Of a DNA stretch of 64,000 bases, positions 11,258 through 23,099 are shown in pieces. The notes under the pieces were generated by a model, which saw only the letters and a list, made by a program, of their open reading frames with translations, was not told the DNA's origin and did not search any database. The stretch comes from Schistocerca nitens. Lineage: Eukaryota > Arthropoda > Insecta > Orthoptera > Acrididae. Both the position numbers and the translations under genes were made by a program. Position 1 is the stretch's first letter, and each line of letters begins with the position of its first letter. The stretch covers positions 541,003,602 through 541,067,601 of the forward strand of contig NC_064616.1 in the NCBI RefSeq assembly GCF_023898315.1, given 5' to 3'.

Positions 11258-11539
11258 ATCACTAGACAATTTATGATTATCGGTTAACTTTAAGTTGAAA
11301 GTTTGAATAACTTAAATGGAATGGTAACGGAAATAAGACGTTGCGGTGAGCCAAAAAATTTTATATTACTACAACATTTGATTTAATAAAATCATGAAAA
11401 TAACTCCTTGATCACTCACTTTACTTAATGGTATGCTTATATGGAATGCTGGCCCGTCATCAGCGACACCAAAAAAAAATTGCAATTTTATACAACCTTT
11501 CTATCTGTCCTAACGAAGATGACTATAGGAGTCATCACG

Positions 11540-11936
11540 CAGAGCGTCTTCATTCACCAGAGAGATTCAGCAGAGAATGCTTAACCGACTCCCCTCGTCC
11601 GGGGTCCACACACAGCGGCCGGAAGGGCTCAGAGAGTAGTGCTGTTTGCCAACCTAACGGGGCCTAATAACTTACGTCTCTCTGCTCCAGTGCAGTCGCA
11701 CTCTACTTGATACAGTGGTTGGCTAAACTGCATCTCCAAATTGTGAGAACCCACAGCACACAGCCCACGCATACGTCAGCAGACGACACGCATTCACATT
11801 TGTAGACTATACCAAGAGTGATACTATAACATAGTTCCGGATTAAGATTCCCTGAGTGTTGGAAAGGCACCCAGGTGTGTTTTGAGCATGTGAGTCTTGT
11901 AACAAGACATATAGCGGCTCACATAGCGCTGTTACA
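11540..11936. repeat. Dispersed repeat Q, copy 1 (LTR-like end)
   Basis: The stretch is collinear with 24,510-24,946. Shared blocks are CCCTCGTCCGGG, GTCCACACA, TTTGCCAACCTAACG, TCCAGTGCAGTCGC, CACGCATACGTCA, CCCTGAGTGT and a GTTACA end. Both copies end at GTTACA, so the minus strand starts TGTAAC, as many LTRs do. No protein is encoded. Identity with a named family is not claimed. Confidence 0.55.
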
Positions 11937-12983
11937 GTCATTTGTGCACTTTTCGAACGTTGCTGTAATTATAGACGAAATAAATCTACGGAATGGTACA
12001 ATGAAAGAAAATTGTCAGGAATTAGTTACGATAATACTAGTTTTGATCTTTATTTTACTGTTTTTGCAACTCATGTTGCAATCAACGTTGAAAGTGCACC
12101 TTCTGAAATTCAGATGGAGCTTATTGCCTCTCAGTGCAGTCATGTATTCATGGAAAGCATGCGCACTGCAAAAAAATACTGAAATAAATTACAAGGATCT
12201 CGCTTGAAAACAGTTCCCACAGTTGTTTCGAATAGCTGCTCAAGTCTGGAGTATGTCTGGGACCATATATTTGTGTAAAGGGTTTCTTCAACAATGAAAT
12301 TAACAAAATCGAAGCTTAGGAGTAGTCTACTGACCATCTGCCGGAGCAATGCGTTTAATGACCAGTAATATCACTACAAAAATGGAGATGCTAGTGAAAT
12401 AAAACACAATAATAGAATAATAAAAATGGATATGTCTTTTTTATAAGTAGCAGTCCAGCTCTAAAGTTAACACTCCTCAGTAAGCCTACATGTATTTAGT
12501 TGACAGATATTTATTAAAAACTATGTTTTTTCCTTATTACTGTATGTCTGTGCTATACTTAAAAGTGGGAAATTACGGCGTCGAGAGTGAAATTTTATTC
12601 ACTTTTTCTTGATTACTGCACCGACAACCCTCCCCTCCTTCACCCACATACTTTATTCTGAAGTGAACGACAGAATTTGGAACGATTCGTACTTCTTGTA
12701 ATTGCTGTCAACCTTTGCAGTATATTAATTTGTAGCGGTACAGTCCTCATTACGCCATTACGAATAGAAAAGCATTATTAATTGTTTTCTTTCTTCATCT
12801 CATTGCCGTACCTCTATTGAACTGCGAACGATCAACTGTTTTTCCACCGCTTGCTGGTGTGTACCTATTTTTAGTTGTTTTAATGCTGCTGAAACAACAC
12901 ATTAGCGCTCAGAAGAAGGTGGGATGCGAAGTACCAGCTGGTCGCACAGGGGATAAAAATGATAACTAAAATTTCACTGGATG
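11937..12983. other. No feature recognised
   Basis: AT-rich sequence with only short open frames. The frame at 11,875-12,207 begins inside repeat Q and resembles nothing known to me. Confidence 0.3.
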
Positions 12984-13204
12984 ACACTGATAGGAGCCAG
13001 CCGCGGTGGCCGAGCAGTTCTAGGCGCTTCAGTTCGGAACCGCGCGACTAATACGGTCTCAGGTTCGAATCCTGCCTCGGTCATGGATGTGTGTGATATC
13101 CTTAGGTTAGTTAGGTTTAAGTATTTCTAAGTTATAGTGGACTGATGACCTCAGATATTAAGTCCTATAGTGCTCAGAGCTATTTGATTCTAACACTGAT
13201 AAGA
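12984..13204 (+). repeat. tRNA-derived SINE (type A) with target-site duplication
   Basis: The body (about 12,996-13,190) starts GCCAGCCGCGGTGGCCGAGC, carrying an RNA polymerase III A box (GTGGCCGAGCAGTTC). About 40 bases later it has a B box (GGTTCGAATCC). The tail then shows GGTTAGTTAGGTTTAAG and GTGCTCAGAGC. It is flanked by ACACTGATAGGA (12,984-12,995) and ACACTGATAAGA (13,193-13,204), a 12-bp target duplication with one mismatch, so it arrived by retrotransposition. Such SINEs depend on a LINE for movement and encode no protein. Confidence 0.85.
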
Positions 13205-15902
13205 AAACAACATGGATGTTTTACTTTCAGAGACTTACTTGCCGAGATAGCACATATAATCACACGCACTAGCGTAGTTTCGTGTGCTTCTCTTCGCTGC
13301 AGAATTTTTATGATCTAACCGTCATTAATTTTCCATTCGATGGCACTTTTTGGGAGGCTGCACATTCGAAAATACTATGCACATGTTATATTGTATTGTA
13401 AGTATTCATTGCATTGTACTTGAAGAATTACGACAACGCTAAGATTAGTAACGTGTCTCAAACGCGGGAGTCAGCTGTCGATCGTGTATTTTCGGATGTC
13501 ATCGGCCTTTTCCGAGCAGCCGCACGGGCAGGTCACGTGCGCGGCCCTGTGTTAGGAGAACATATCAGAGAAGGTCTACGGCTGTAATATCCACCCAGAC
13601 CACGCCCTGTTCCACCCACGATATAGGGTGGCGAATAAGGACATCTCATTGGTTGAGACACTCTCCTCCGTCCGTCAGCCTGGACGGTGCAAGAGGAGCG
13701 TAGGGCCGTAAGAGGTAGGTATTCCCAAGCGGCTGTCTTATCGACGCTTTGTTACGTTACCTTCAATTCTATTTCATGTTTCGCAGCCATTGAGATCGTT
13801 AGGTTTAAGTCTTAAATATCTGCAGTATGCCAAGGACTGACTTTTAACTAGTTTTGCCAGACTCGATCAGTGATAATTGCAATCAATCGCGCAAAAAACA
13901 AATATCTCAAATTAATTAATAACTGATTATTATTTATTAATAATTCACTAGTTTTCAGAGAAGCAGTACATACACAAGCAAAGTTTAATATGTAAGAATA
14001 ATATACAGTTTTGTAATAGTGAGGCTAATATTACACGTGAGACCATATGTGGCAATGTATATGAAAGACTTCTCTTTATGTTTACAAAATACTGAGAGCA
14101 AAATTGAAAGCATTAGCTCTGCTTTTCATAGGAAACATACGTTACAGTCACGCTCAAATTGCATTGCGATGTGAAGATATTTGATTTGTTTCTCATTGTT
14201 CATGTAACTGACAGGGCTGGACGGTCACGTCCTAACTTACAAAAGATTGATTTTATTGCTTATTGTATTCAAACTGAAAGCACAATTCAGGATTTCATAG
14301 CGTTTCTACAATTCGAACTAAAGCGGTGAGAAACTGCATGAGACATTACTGCTCTGTTGGAGGTAGGGATGGGAGTGGGGTCGTGTTGCGGGGCGGAAGC
14401 GCGGGATTGGTGCGAAGAACGGAACGGTTGGGCTTGTCGTGTGATCAGGATGTGGCTCGGCTTGTAGGTTTTGGAGTCGAGCGAGATATTATTGCTTTTA
14501 TCGTGGCCTGATGCTGGGTACTTTGTGCATGGAACTCATGTCTGACATGTTGTAGGCACTAAGCTTTTCGTATTCATTATATTAAAAGTAAACTGTCAGT
14601 TCTTCAATTCGGGGAGAACAGTCGTTGCCAGAATTGAATACAACATGTTCATAACATGGTTGCTGTCGACTGTTACGGCTTCTTATGGTGCCTAGACAGA
14701 TCATAACGCATAAAGTCACGTCTCAATTTAAGCTGACGAAAAGCAGGTACAAAGCATACTGCCATCCAGAACAACCTCATCTTTAGTTTATTCAAACGCC
14801 ACTGTACCCAAGTGAGTCTCTGCTTACGCTACTTCACAGGGCGTAGGAATTAGAACAGACTCAGACGCATTCGCAGGATAATGTCACCTAAAGAAAGATA
14901 AGTCCTGGTACACGGTGCAGTCACCGATGGTGAGGTAGGTGTATGACGATAACTACAGATGGTAATGAATTCTTTGTCAACAGGGCATAGTTTAGACAGA
15001 CGCTGGTGGCATGTTCCTGGCGAGATGACTATGCTGTAACCCCAGATCAGTAAAAAATTGCCTAACTAAAGGATTCCAGAGGGAAGAACATTTTTATTTT
15101 TATTTTCACTATTTCGCATACTTATTGACTCAATTTAAACATTTAAAATTATTGTCATGATCTAGTCTATAAGAAATATTTTTTATGTTATAAATATAAC
15201 GCAATAAGTCTAGTATTACTGCTGGCAGCTGCATGTTTGTCTTGAGGCAGCGTAAGGGACCCCCTTAAATACTCAGGTTTCATTCATCCACTATTTCAGA
15301 ACTAAAGCCCTTAGTGAGTTAGAAGATAGTTTGGATATGATTTTCGACCTCTATGGTAGTTCTTCTCGCTGACATCTCCACAAAACCATGAAAGCAAAAA
15401 AGTTTATCATATACTGCATTTTCGCCGTTCATGCAGTAAGACTTCAGTATTAGATATGACGTTTTAATATATTATTTATTTACTATGAACTATGTTCACA
15501 AAATAGTCTGCAGAGAATAGCCACATATACTAATTGCTAAATTATATCACTATACGACACGTAGTTCAGATGATATGACGTCACAAACATTTATATGCGT
15601 CAAAAAGTTGCTTCCCTTTAAAATGTTGTGCGATATATGTTGAACGTCAGGCATAACTTTTTAATTTATTACTTCTTTATTACTAACTTAATTTGCAATA
15701 CACTTTGCACACAAAGTATCTACATGCATCACTGTATGTACCTGCAAGCAAATATCATTATAAGACATGTATCAAGAGATATGACATCATAAACATTGGG
15801 ATTCGTGAAATACTAGCTTTTGCTTAAAATGTAGAGAAAATTACCTAGGCCACATTAATCCAGTGATTCATAATGAGAGCACTTGACAACTTCCACCAAA
15901 GA
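13205..15902. other. No gene recognised
   Basis: Mostly AT-rich. GC-rich patches occur at about 13,480-13,720 and 14,330-14,480; neither has recognisable coding or tRNA-like sequence. The short open frame at 14,326-14,511 is Gly/Arg-rich and unconvincing. Confidence 0.3.
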
Positions 15903-16383
15903 TTTCAAAGACCGCCCTGTGAACCGTGCGGTGTAACGCACTATTTTCCAGGCGGGAAGGCGTGCCGGTCCACGGCACGAATCCGTCCGGTGGATTAGTA
16001 TTGAGGTTCGGTGTGCCGGACCGTCTATGGATGATGTTTAAGCCTGTTTTCCACCTGACTCGGCGAATGCGCGCCGGTTCCCCTTAACCTGTCTTTTATA
16101 CACTATGTCGGCGATTGCTGCGTAAACACTTTGTCTACGTACGCGTACACCATAATTACTCTACCACGCAAACATTGGGGCTACACTCGTCTGTTGTGAG
16201 ATGTTCCCGGTGAGGTCCACTGGGGGCCGTACCTGGGTTGAGTGTGGGGCGGCGGTGGGTCGAGTGGACTGCAGTAGCCTGCTGTGGGGTTGTGAACCGC
16301 AGAGGGCTATGACAGGGACGAAGCCGTTCCGTCGTTTCTAGGTCCCCAGTTCCATACGATATAATACAATATAACTTTTCAAA
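15903..16383 (+). repeat. SINE-like repeat (type D) with simple tail
   Basis: A GC-rich unit of about 465 bp begins GCCCTGTGAACCGTGCGGTG, has a B-box-like GGCACGAATCC, and ends in a run of ATAATACAATATAAC-like sequence. The layout (tRNA-like start, unique body, short-repeat tail) is that of a SINE, and I recognise the body as common in locust DNA, which is from memory. TTTCAAA at 15,903-15,909 and 16,377-16,383 may be a 7-bp target duplication. Confidence 0.55.
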
Positions 16384-16413
16384 CACTGGATTACAGTCAT
16401 AACACATTAATTC

Positions 16414-16884
16414 TGTTGTGTCTAGTTCATACAGTCTAGACACAATGAGGTAGCCGATAGGGTCCTCAAGGCTAACGCAGACGGGCTTGAAGTACTGGAA
16501 CAGGAGACTTATTAATGCACTAAAGAAAAGTACGTAGTTTTATAATACTTAACTTTATTCTCTTGTTGGAATACATCTCTCTTGAATATTAGTAAGCTAT
16601 AAGCACTGATACAAATGGCGCCTTGCTAGGTAGTAGCTATGGACTAAGCTGAAGGCTATTCTATCTGTCTCTCGGCAAATGAGAGGAAGGCTTCGTACGT
16701 CTGGTCGCAAGCAATGTCGTCCGTACAACTGGGGCGAGGTCTAGTCCGTGTCTTGTGACCTGCCATGTGGTGGCGCTAGGATTGCGATCACACAGTGGCG
16801 ACACGCGGGTCCGACATGTACTACAGGACCGCGGCCGATTTAAGTTACCACCTAGCAAGTGTGGTGTCTAGCGGTGACACCACA
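16414..16884 (-). repeat. 3' LTR of gypsy 3
   Basis: The 471-bp repeat matches 21,580-22,050 apart from position 16,424. It is the 3' copy because the encoded proteins run right to left and the polypurine tract lies on its right edge. Confidence 0.95.
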
Positions 16885-16896
16885 TTCCTCCCCCGC
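16885..16896 (-). other. Polypurine tract of gypsy 3
   Basis: The minus strand reads GCGGGGGAGGAA directly before the TG of the 3' LTR, the expected primer for plus-strand DNA synthesis. Confidence 0.8.
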
Positions 16897-17051
16897 AAAT
16901 CGGCGAACGGTCGTGAGATAAGGCTTCCGCCCGCCGTGGGGAGGACCCCATGTTGACGTATGCGAAGAGGTGGGGAGCCTAACAACAGGCGAGGCTGTGC
17001 CACCCGCACCCGGCCATTCGGTCCGAGGGGAGCTAGGAAACGCCTGCAAAC

Positions 17052-18311
17052 CTAGTCCAGGGTGCACGTCAACATGAGGTGTATGTGCACGTAATGAGAC
17101 AAGAGGGGCCGAAGGGTCGACCTCCATGTGGTCGGAGCACCCGACGGGCGAAGACGACATTGGTCCGGAGCGGGCAAGAGGTCCATGGCGGAGGACGGCT
17201 GGGCACGGGAAGCGAGCGGCGGCGCGTGACCCAGGGAGGCGCGTGGCGGCTGCAGCGAAGCGTCCACTGCGGGCGGCGCCGGCGGCTGCGGCGGCTGCGG
17301 CGGCGGCGCGACGCCATGAGGCAAAATGGAAGGCAGCGTCGGTAACACCTGGGGATGAGGCGAGCCAGTAGATGGGTCCCCAAGGCGCTGACCTGACTGC
17401 TCCGTCGCTGAAAGCAGACGGGGAGCGGCAGAACCCAGGCGACGACAGAGGCGCAGCTGATTGAGATGCCGACGCACCTCACCAGAGGCCCCCAAAACCA
17501 AATACATCGCGCGGCCGAGGCAGCGAAGAATGCGCCCTGCGAGCCAACGCTGTGAACCGCGATAGACGCGATAATAGACAACGTCGCCAGGAGCAAAAGC
17601 AGGAGTCTGCCGCTGCACAGGAACCTGATGCGGCAGATGCAGCAAAGACATCAGGGTGCGATGAGAACGACCATGAAGCAACTCAGTCGGCGAGCGACCA
17701 TCGCGGGGCTGAGAGCGATACGAAGACAAAAAGAGCAACAAAGCGTCCTCCCGAGAATGCGACGCTTTCAATTTCAACATCCGTGACTTGAAAGTCCGGA
17801 CCAATCGTTCCGCGGCACCGTTGGACTGAGGCGAAAACGGCGCGGATGTCAGATGTTGAATACCATTGGCCTTGCAGAATGACTGGAATTCTGCGGACAT
17901 GAATGGTGGGCCATTGTCGGAAACAATAGTCTGCGGAAGACCCTCAATGCAAAAGATAGCAGACAAGGCTTGGATTGTGGCAGAAGACGTCGTGGAAGAC
18001 ATCCGGACAACAAAAGGAAAATTACTGAAAGCATCGACCACAACCAACCATCGAGCATTCCAGAATGGACCAGCAAAATCGATATGCAAGCGTTGCCAAG
18101 GGGAAGTGGCTTTCGGCCATGCAAAGAATTTCCGCGGCGGTGCGGATTGTTGTTCGGCACACGCCACGCAAGAGGAGCACATATTTGTAATCGCAGCATC
18201 GATTCCGAACCAAGTACAGTGCTGACGAGCAAGTTGTTTCGTACGCACTATACCCCAATGTCCCTGGTGAAGAAGCTTTAAGACAGAGGACTGTAACGAA
18301 CGTGGGACCAC
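17052..18311 (-). pseudogene. Gypsy 3 integrase with C-terminal domain
   Basis: About 420 codons encode the integrase that inserts element DNA. The zinc-binding His and Cys residues are visible (LLHQGHWG, then MCSSCVAC). The catalytic core is complete by motif: RLHIDFAGPF (Asp), TIVSDNGPPF (Asp) and SPQSNGAAERLVRTF (Glu). After the core comes AFAPGDVVYYRVY and GASGEVRRHLNQLRLC, resembling the GPY/F-type C-terminal domain, then a long Pro/Ala-rich tail. The frame is the same as the upstream RNase H part. It is cut off by one TGA at 18,315-18,317, which could come from a CpG transition. Without that stop the two would be continuous. Confidence 0.88.
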
Positions 18312-18314
18312 GAC

Positions 18315-19145
18315 TCAGGATTGATCATTATCAGAACGCAACAACAAAACACCACGACGTACAAATAGTCTCTCCTTGTGAGCAAAAAAACGGCGAACCA
18401 AAGGATCTTCGATCCGTGACTTTGACAAGGGCCATTGCGTAGCAACAAAACGCAAAACAGTAGCAAGGACAGGGTCAGCAGCTGTGGCTGTAGCTACACG
18501 ACGAAAATCAATCGGAAACGATGCGACCACGTCATTGGATTCTGAATCAATGAACATGCAAGCAAGTTCGGAAGAATCGAATGCTGCATCCTCAGCAACA
18601 GGCAAACGGGACAACGCATCAGCGTTTCCGTGCTTAGCAGTGGACCGATACAAGATATCGTAGCGGTACTGCGAGAGAAAAAGTGACCAGCGAATGAATT
18701 TCTGCGCTGTACGTGGAGGTACAGGCTTGTTCGGATAAAAAAGCGATGTCAAAGGTTTGTGGTCCGTGATGATTGTAAAGTGACGACCATACAAGAAGTC
18801 ATGGAACTTGGTAACACCAAACACGAGAGCTAAAGCTTCTTTCTCTATTTGTGAATAATTTCTTTGCGCAGATGAGAGCAATTTGGACGCAAAGGCAATA
18901 GGGCGATCATGCGAGCCATCCTTGTGCGCAAGCACAGCACCGATCCCGAAATCCGATGCATCTACCATCAACAAAAGGGGTTTTCGGGGATCGAATGGCG
19001 TAAGGCAAGTATTGGAAAGTAACGCCGATTTCAACTGGCGAAAGGCGCGTTCGCATTCCGTCGTCCAGACGAACGGAACACCTTTACGGCGTAAGCGATG
19101 AAGCGGAGCTGAAATGGAAGAAGCATTGCGCACAAACTTTGCATA
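18315..19145 (-). pseudogene. Gypsy 3 RT thumb and RNase H
   Basis: The frame covers the end of RT (RNASSISAPLHRL, ERAFRQLKSALL) and RNase H, with LLLMVDASDFGIGAVLA (catalytic Asp), QIEKEALALVFG (Glu), FTIITDHKPLTSL (Asp) and HGNADALSRLP. These are the standard gypsy RNase H landmarks. It is separated from the upstream RT by a frameshift at about 19,145-19,155 and ends at the TGA at 18,315-18,317. The enzyme would remove the RNA strand during reverse transcription. Confidence 0.88.
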
Positions 19146-19151
19146 ATAATT

Positions 19152-20999
19152 TTACCCAGCACACTCTGTAGCTGTTTCAAATTCTGCGGAGCAGGTAATA
19201 CCTGTATGGCACGGAGGTGCTCTGGACTCGGATGTATACCTTGGGCATTTATGACATGCCCCAGGTAGGGTAAGTCCCGAGCAAAAAACACATTTGTCCT
19301 TCCTCAAGCGAAGACCATTCTGACGCAAGACCTGAAATAATGTTCGGAGATTTTGCAAATGTTCGGCTTCTGTCTTTCCGGAGATCACAATATCGTCCAG
19401 ATAGTTCGCAGCAGTAGGGACCGACGCACAAACAGTTTGTAAATATTGCTGAAACAAAGCAGGGGCGGATGCACACCCGAACGGCAGTCTTTTGAAGCGA
19501 TACAAGCCAAGATGCGTGTTTACCACCAAGACGCGCTGGGATTCTTCGTCCACAGGTATTTGCAAGTACGCATCTGCGAGGTCCAATTTTGAAAAATATT
19601 TTCCCGGGCACAGTTTGTCAAAAAGATCTTCCGGGCGGGGCAAAGGAAAAGTTGCAGTCACAAGTTGAGGATTCACAGTTGCCTTGAAGTCCACACAAAG
19701 TCTCAATTTTCCGGAAGGTTTTGGCAAAATTACTAAGGGTGAGGCCCAGAGAGAAGCCTGCACACGTTCAATTACACCTTGAGATTCTAAATCGTGCAAT
19801 GTTCTTGCGACCTCATCACGCAATGCGTGGGGAACATTGCCCGCTCTGAAAAATTTCGGTTGCGCGTTGTCTTTCAGTTCCAAATGTGCTGCATAGTTCT
19901 TAGCGCAACCAAGGCCCGGTGCAAAAATGTCTGCAAATTCTTCACAAAGACTAGAAACACTGGCGGAAGGCACAGTCTGATTCACTGATAGGACCTGATT
20001 TACTATAGACAAATTAAACAATTGAAACAAATCTAAACCAAACAAGTTCACTGCACTAGAAGAACGAAGAACGTAAAATGACACAAGTTTCGTTTGTCCC
20101 TTGTATGTGGCAAGAAGGCTGCACTGTCCTAACACAGGGATCTGTTGTCCTGAGTAACTAGGTAACTTAACATTTGCGGCACGCAATGGCGGTTGGCCCA
20201 GTTGTTTGTACGTGTCGTGATTGATCAATGAAACTGCAGCTCCGGTATCGAGCTGGAATGGTATCACTTTGCCTTCAAAGTCTAAGTCCACAAAAAGTTT
20301 ATTGTCCTGTTGACGACAAGAGCGACTGTCACGTGCAATTTGAACTGAGACAGGTACAGAAGCACTCGCGACTTTACGGGATTTCCGGCGACGTCGACGC
20401 ACACTTTTGGTGGGACGAACACAGTCACTGTTAGCTAAAGTGTCACTGGACGGGTGGGAATGAACTACATGAATGTCCATGGGCGAAGGTCCACAAGCCC
20501 GATTGTCCTGGGTTCGATTCCGGCGCGAAGCAAAGGGCCTGGAATTATTGTGATTGTCTGATCTTAGCTTTTTCTGGCAAACACTTTGTACATGTCCTTT
20601 CTTTTGACGGTAAAAACAAATAGCTTGGCGTGACGGGCAATGTTCACGCGAATGTCTAGATGCACACCGCGGGCATGATTTCACTGCAGTTGCTTGCTTA
20701 CGCGGCGCACGTGTTTGCAAGCTAGGCTGCCGCTGCTGCGATGGGCGCGAGGGCCGCTTAGCGTCCCGTGCAGCGGGCCCGGCGGGCCGGTTAATGTGAC
20801 ACACTGCTGGCGAAGTTTCAAATGATGCCTGAGCAAAGTCAAGTGTGTCTTGCCTATCCAATATGTCTAGCACTTGTTGAAGGGAGGGATTAACTAGTTT
20901 CAAAATCTGTTCCCGTATGCGAACATCAGACACGTTCTGTGCTATTGCATCACGCACCATAGTGTCTGAATAAGGAAGTCCACATTCGCATTCGCACAC
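19152..20999 (-). pseudogene. Gypsy 3 gag end, protease and reverse transcriptase
   Basis: The frame starts within the gag C-terminal part (GLPYSDTMVRDAIAQNV). It then shows a knuckle region with CPRCASRHSREHC, and a second knuckle in which one Cys is Arg (ICFYRQKKGHVQSVC). The retropepsin loop is FQLDTGAAVSLIN. The RT follows with LWASPLVILPKPSGKLRLC, FSKLDLADAYLQIPV (motif A), RLPFGCASAPALF (motif B) and AANYLDDIVISG (motif C). The frame is lost in a T6 tract on the minus strand (19,283-19,288), just after KDKCVF. The correct continuation (LPYLGHVINAQGIHP) lies in another frame at 19,291-19,150. Confidence 0.9.
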
Positions 21000-21505
21000 T
21001 CCCTAGTAAGTCCTTGCAAAGTTGCTACCCACTCCCTATTAGTCTGACCGGCCGTACGTTTTGTACGAAAGAACCTATACCGTTTTGCAACTACATTTAC
21101 TGTTTCTTTGAAATAGGCATCTAAAGCAGACAAAATTTCGTCGTAGGACAGAGTTGCCACGTCGCGTCGGGGAAACAACTTCACTATCACACGGTAGGTA
21201 GACACACCAACACAAGAAAGCAAAAACGGCTGCCACTCTTTACCTTGAATTCTGTAGGCTGCTAGATGGAAGGCAAATTGTCGGGACCACTCAGTCCACG
21301 ACTCTTGAGCTGCGTCAAAGCTACGAAACGGAGGTGCAACAGCGTTGTGTGGCAGCGGTAGGGAAGAAGCGGCGGCTGCCGCATCGGTTTGCAGCGCACG
21401 TTGACCCTGGACGAGCTGTCCTAGGGCTTCCAATAACGCCTGCGTCTGCTGATTCTGCAAGCGAAAAAATTCGGACAGTACATCTGGAGATTGTGGCGAA
21501 GCCAT
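20942..21505 (-). pseudogene. Gypsy 3 gag N-terminal part
   Basis: It starts at ATG 21,503-21,505, about 75 bases inside the 5' LTR. The sequence has a Gln-rich start (FFRLQNQQTQALLEALGQLV) and then the region FDAAQESWTEWSRQFAFHL, typical of this gypsy group's capsid-like gag. It continues to TNREWVATLQGLTRECANAN, after which the frame shifts near 21,000 and the rest of gag reads in the next frame. Gag would form the particle that packages element RNA. A single-base indel, not programmed frameshifting, seems the likely cause, since related elements read through here in one frame from memory. Confidence 0.8.
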
Positions 21506-21557
21506 GACACAAGCAAATCAGAGCAAAGTACAATCAATTTATGCAACATGGGCGCGG

Positions 21558-21575
21558 CACCACTCCTCGGCGCCA
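21558..21575 (-). other. Primer-binding site of gypsy 3
   Basis: Four bases (TTAT) inside the 5' LTR the minus strand reads TGGCGCCGAGGAGTGG, starting with TGG as expected for pairing with the CCA end of a tRNA. Which tRNA is not identified. Confidence 0.65.
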
Positions 21576-21579
21576 ATAA

Positions 21580-22050
21580 TGTTGTGTCTTGTTCATACAG
21601 TCTAGACACAATGAGGTAGCCGATAGGGTCCTCAAGGCTAACGCAGACGGGCTTGAAGTACTGGAACAGGAGACTTATTAATGCACTAAAGAAAAGTACG
21701 TAGTTTTATAATACTTAACTTTATTCTCTTGTTGGAATACATCTCTCTTGAATATTAGTAAGCTATAAGCACTGATACAAATGGCGCCTTGCTAGGTAGT
21801 AGCTATGGACTAAGCTGAAGGCTATTCTATCTGTCTCTCGGCAAATGAGAGGAAGGCTTCGTACGTCTGGTCGCAAGCAATGTCGTCCGTACAACTGGGG
21901 CGAGGTCTAGTCCGTGTCTTGTGACCTGCCATGTGGTGGCGCTAGGATTGCGATCACACAGTGGCGACACGCGGGTCCGACATGTACTACAGGACCGCGG
22001 CCGATTTAAGTTACCACCTAGCAAGTGTGGTGTCTAGCGGTGACACCACA
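21580..22050 (-). repeat. 5' LTR of gypsy 3
   Basis: The 471-bp repeat pairs with 16,414-16,884. It lies upstream of gag on the coding strand and would carry the promoter. One mismatch to its partner is visible by eye. Confidence 0.95.
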
Positions 22051-22055
22051 AATTC

Positions 22056-22971
22056 ATTTTTAAAGTAATCAGATGTTTCAAGCCACTTTACACAAGTAAC
22101 TTCGATTTTGTAAAGAATCGGCTAATTTTTGATACTGTAGAATTGGTTGCAATACCGGTATTTATGAGATTTATTTACAGACACATCGTACTTTTCCGGA
22201 AAACTACTCATAAATTTAAGTCTTCCACATCGCTTATTAGTAATACATTGTAGATATATATGTTGGAGGTATTCTTCACTGATCTTGTATTCAGACACTA
22301 TCGAAGTATTTCCCTTTGTTATTGGTATCATCGTACAGATATCCACTCTTAATGAGAGCTCCTATTCAATGCATGTAGTAGATATTTTTGTTAAGCGTTT
22401 CTGCATTCATTACGATTGTACAAAGACTATTCTCCCCTGCAGACAATAGCATCGTCAGATATCAATCGCGCAGTGCTGCTGAAACTTGTCTGGTTACTCA
22501 TTTATCCGCTTTGGTACTTTCATACTGTAACACATTAGCTGTACCACATGCTGTAAGTAATTACATGCTTTAGATCGACATTATCTCTACTTTCAAATAA
22601 CTGTTTATAGCTCTTGCTAGTATTACTTACTTTAGGAAACATGTAATGAAACCAAAGCTAAGCAGAACTGCTTTTGAATAGATGCTTTTCGTGTTCATTC
22701 GATGATAAAGCTATGAAATTCTCAGTGTCTCTAAGGTGCTTCGATTTCGATTTTTTGTACTTCAACTAGAAGAAAAATGCTCGGATTCAGCATAGTCCCA
22801 AACACTACAAAACAGGTAAATTAATTAATGTCAACTGTTGTGTTACATCGTGATGCAGTTCAAACCAGGTTAAAGGATACAATCTATGCGTCATGTCTGT
22901 TGCCGAATAGTTCTTTTCCCCGCTTAGTGGGCTTGTCCGCAGCGCCAAGGGATCCACACTCTTACATAGCT
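22056..22971. other. No feature recognised
   Basis: AT-rich flank right of gypsy 3. Only short open frames are present, none resembling a known protein. Confidence 0.3.
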
Positions 22972-23099
22972 GAACGGACCAAATAACACATGTACTGCCA
23001 GAGGTGTTGCGTCTCTCTCTAATTAGTGCCATCTTACAGCACAATGGTTTCATTACTATTTTGGTACGGTTTTTACATTTTTGTGCCTCGTCGAATTTT
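22972..23099 (+). repeat. Dispersed repeat S, copy 1
   Basis: About 128 bp match 25,793-25,917 in the same orientation. Shared blocks are GAACGG, CTGCC.AAGGTGTT-like sequence, AGTGCCA, ACAATG.TTTCATTA, TTTTGGT and TTTTACATTTTTGT. No coding potential and no known family. Confidence 0.5.

Larger units (their letters stand above)
16409..22055 (-). mobile_element. Structurally complete Ty3/gypsy LTR retrotransposon 3
   Basis: Two LTRs of 471 bp each (16,414-16,884 and 21,580-22,050) enclose gag, protease, RT, RNase H and integrase on the minus strand. The LTRs run TG to CA and differ, by eye, at one base (16,424 A versus 21,590 T). AATTC flanks both ends (16,409-16,413 and 22,051-22,055), a 5-bp target duplication. 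A primer-binding site and a polypurine tract sit at the expected places. The total is 5,637 bp. Near-identical LTRs mean a recent insertion, yet the coding region carries several lesions. The nearest relatives I recall are K02A2.6-like gypsy polyproteins. Confidence 0.95.

Noticed and set aside
17069..17371. Arg- and Ala-rich open frames on both strands opposite the gypsy 3 pol C-terminus
   Set aside because: They are other-frame readings of the GC-rich, Pro-coding integrase tail and have no independent support.
20942..21010. Programmed gag-pol frameshift in gypsy 3
   Set aside because: The shift lies inside gag before the zinc knuckles, with no slippery heptamer noticed, and other accidental lesions are present.
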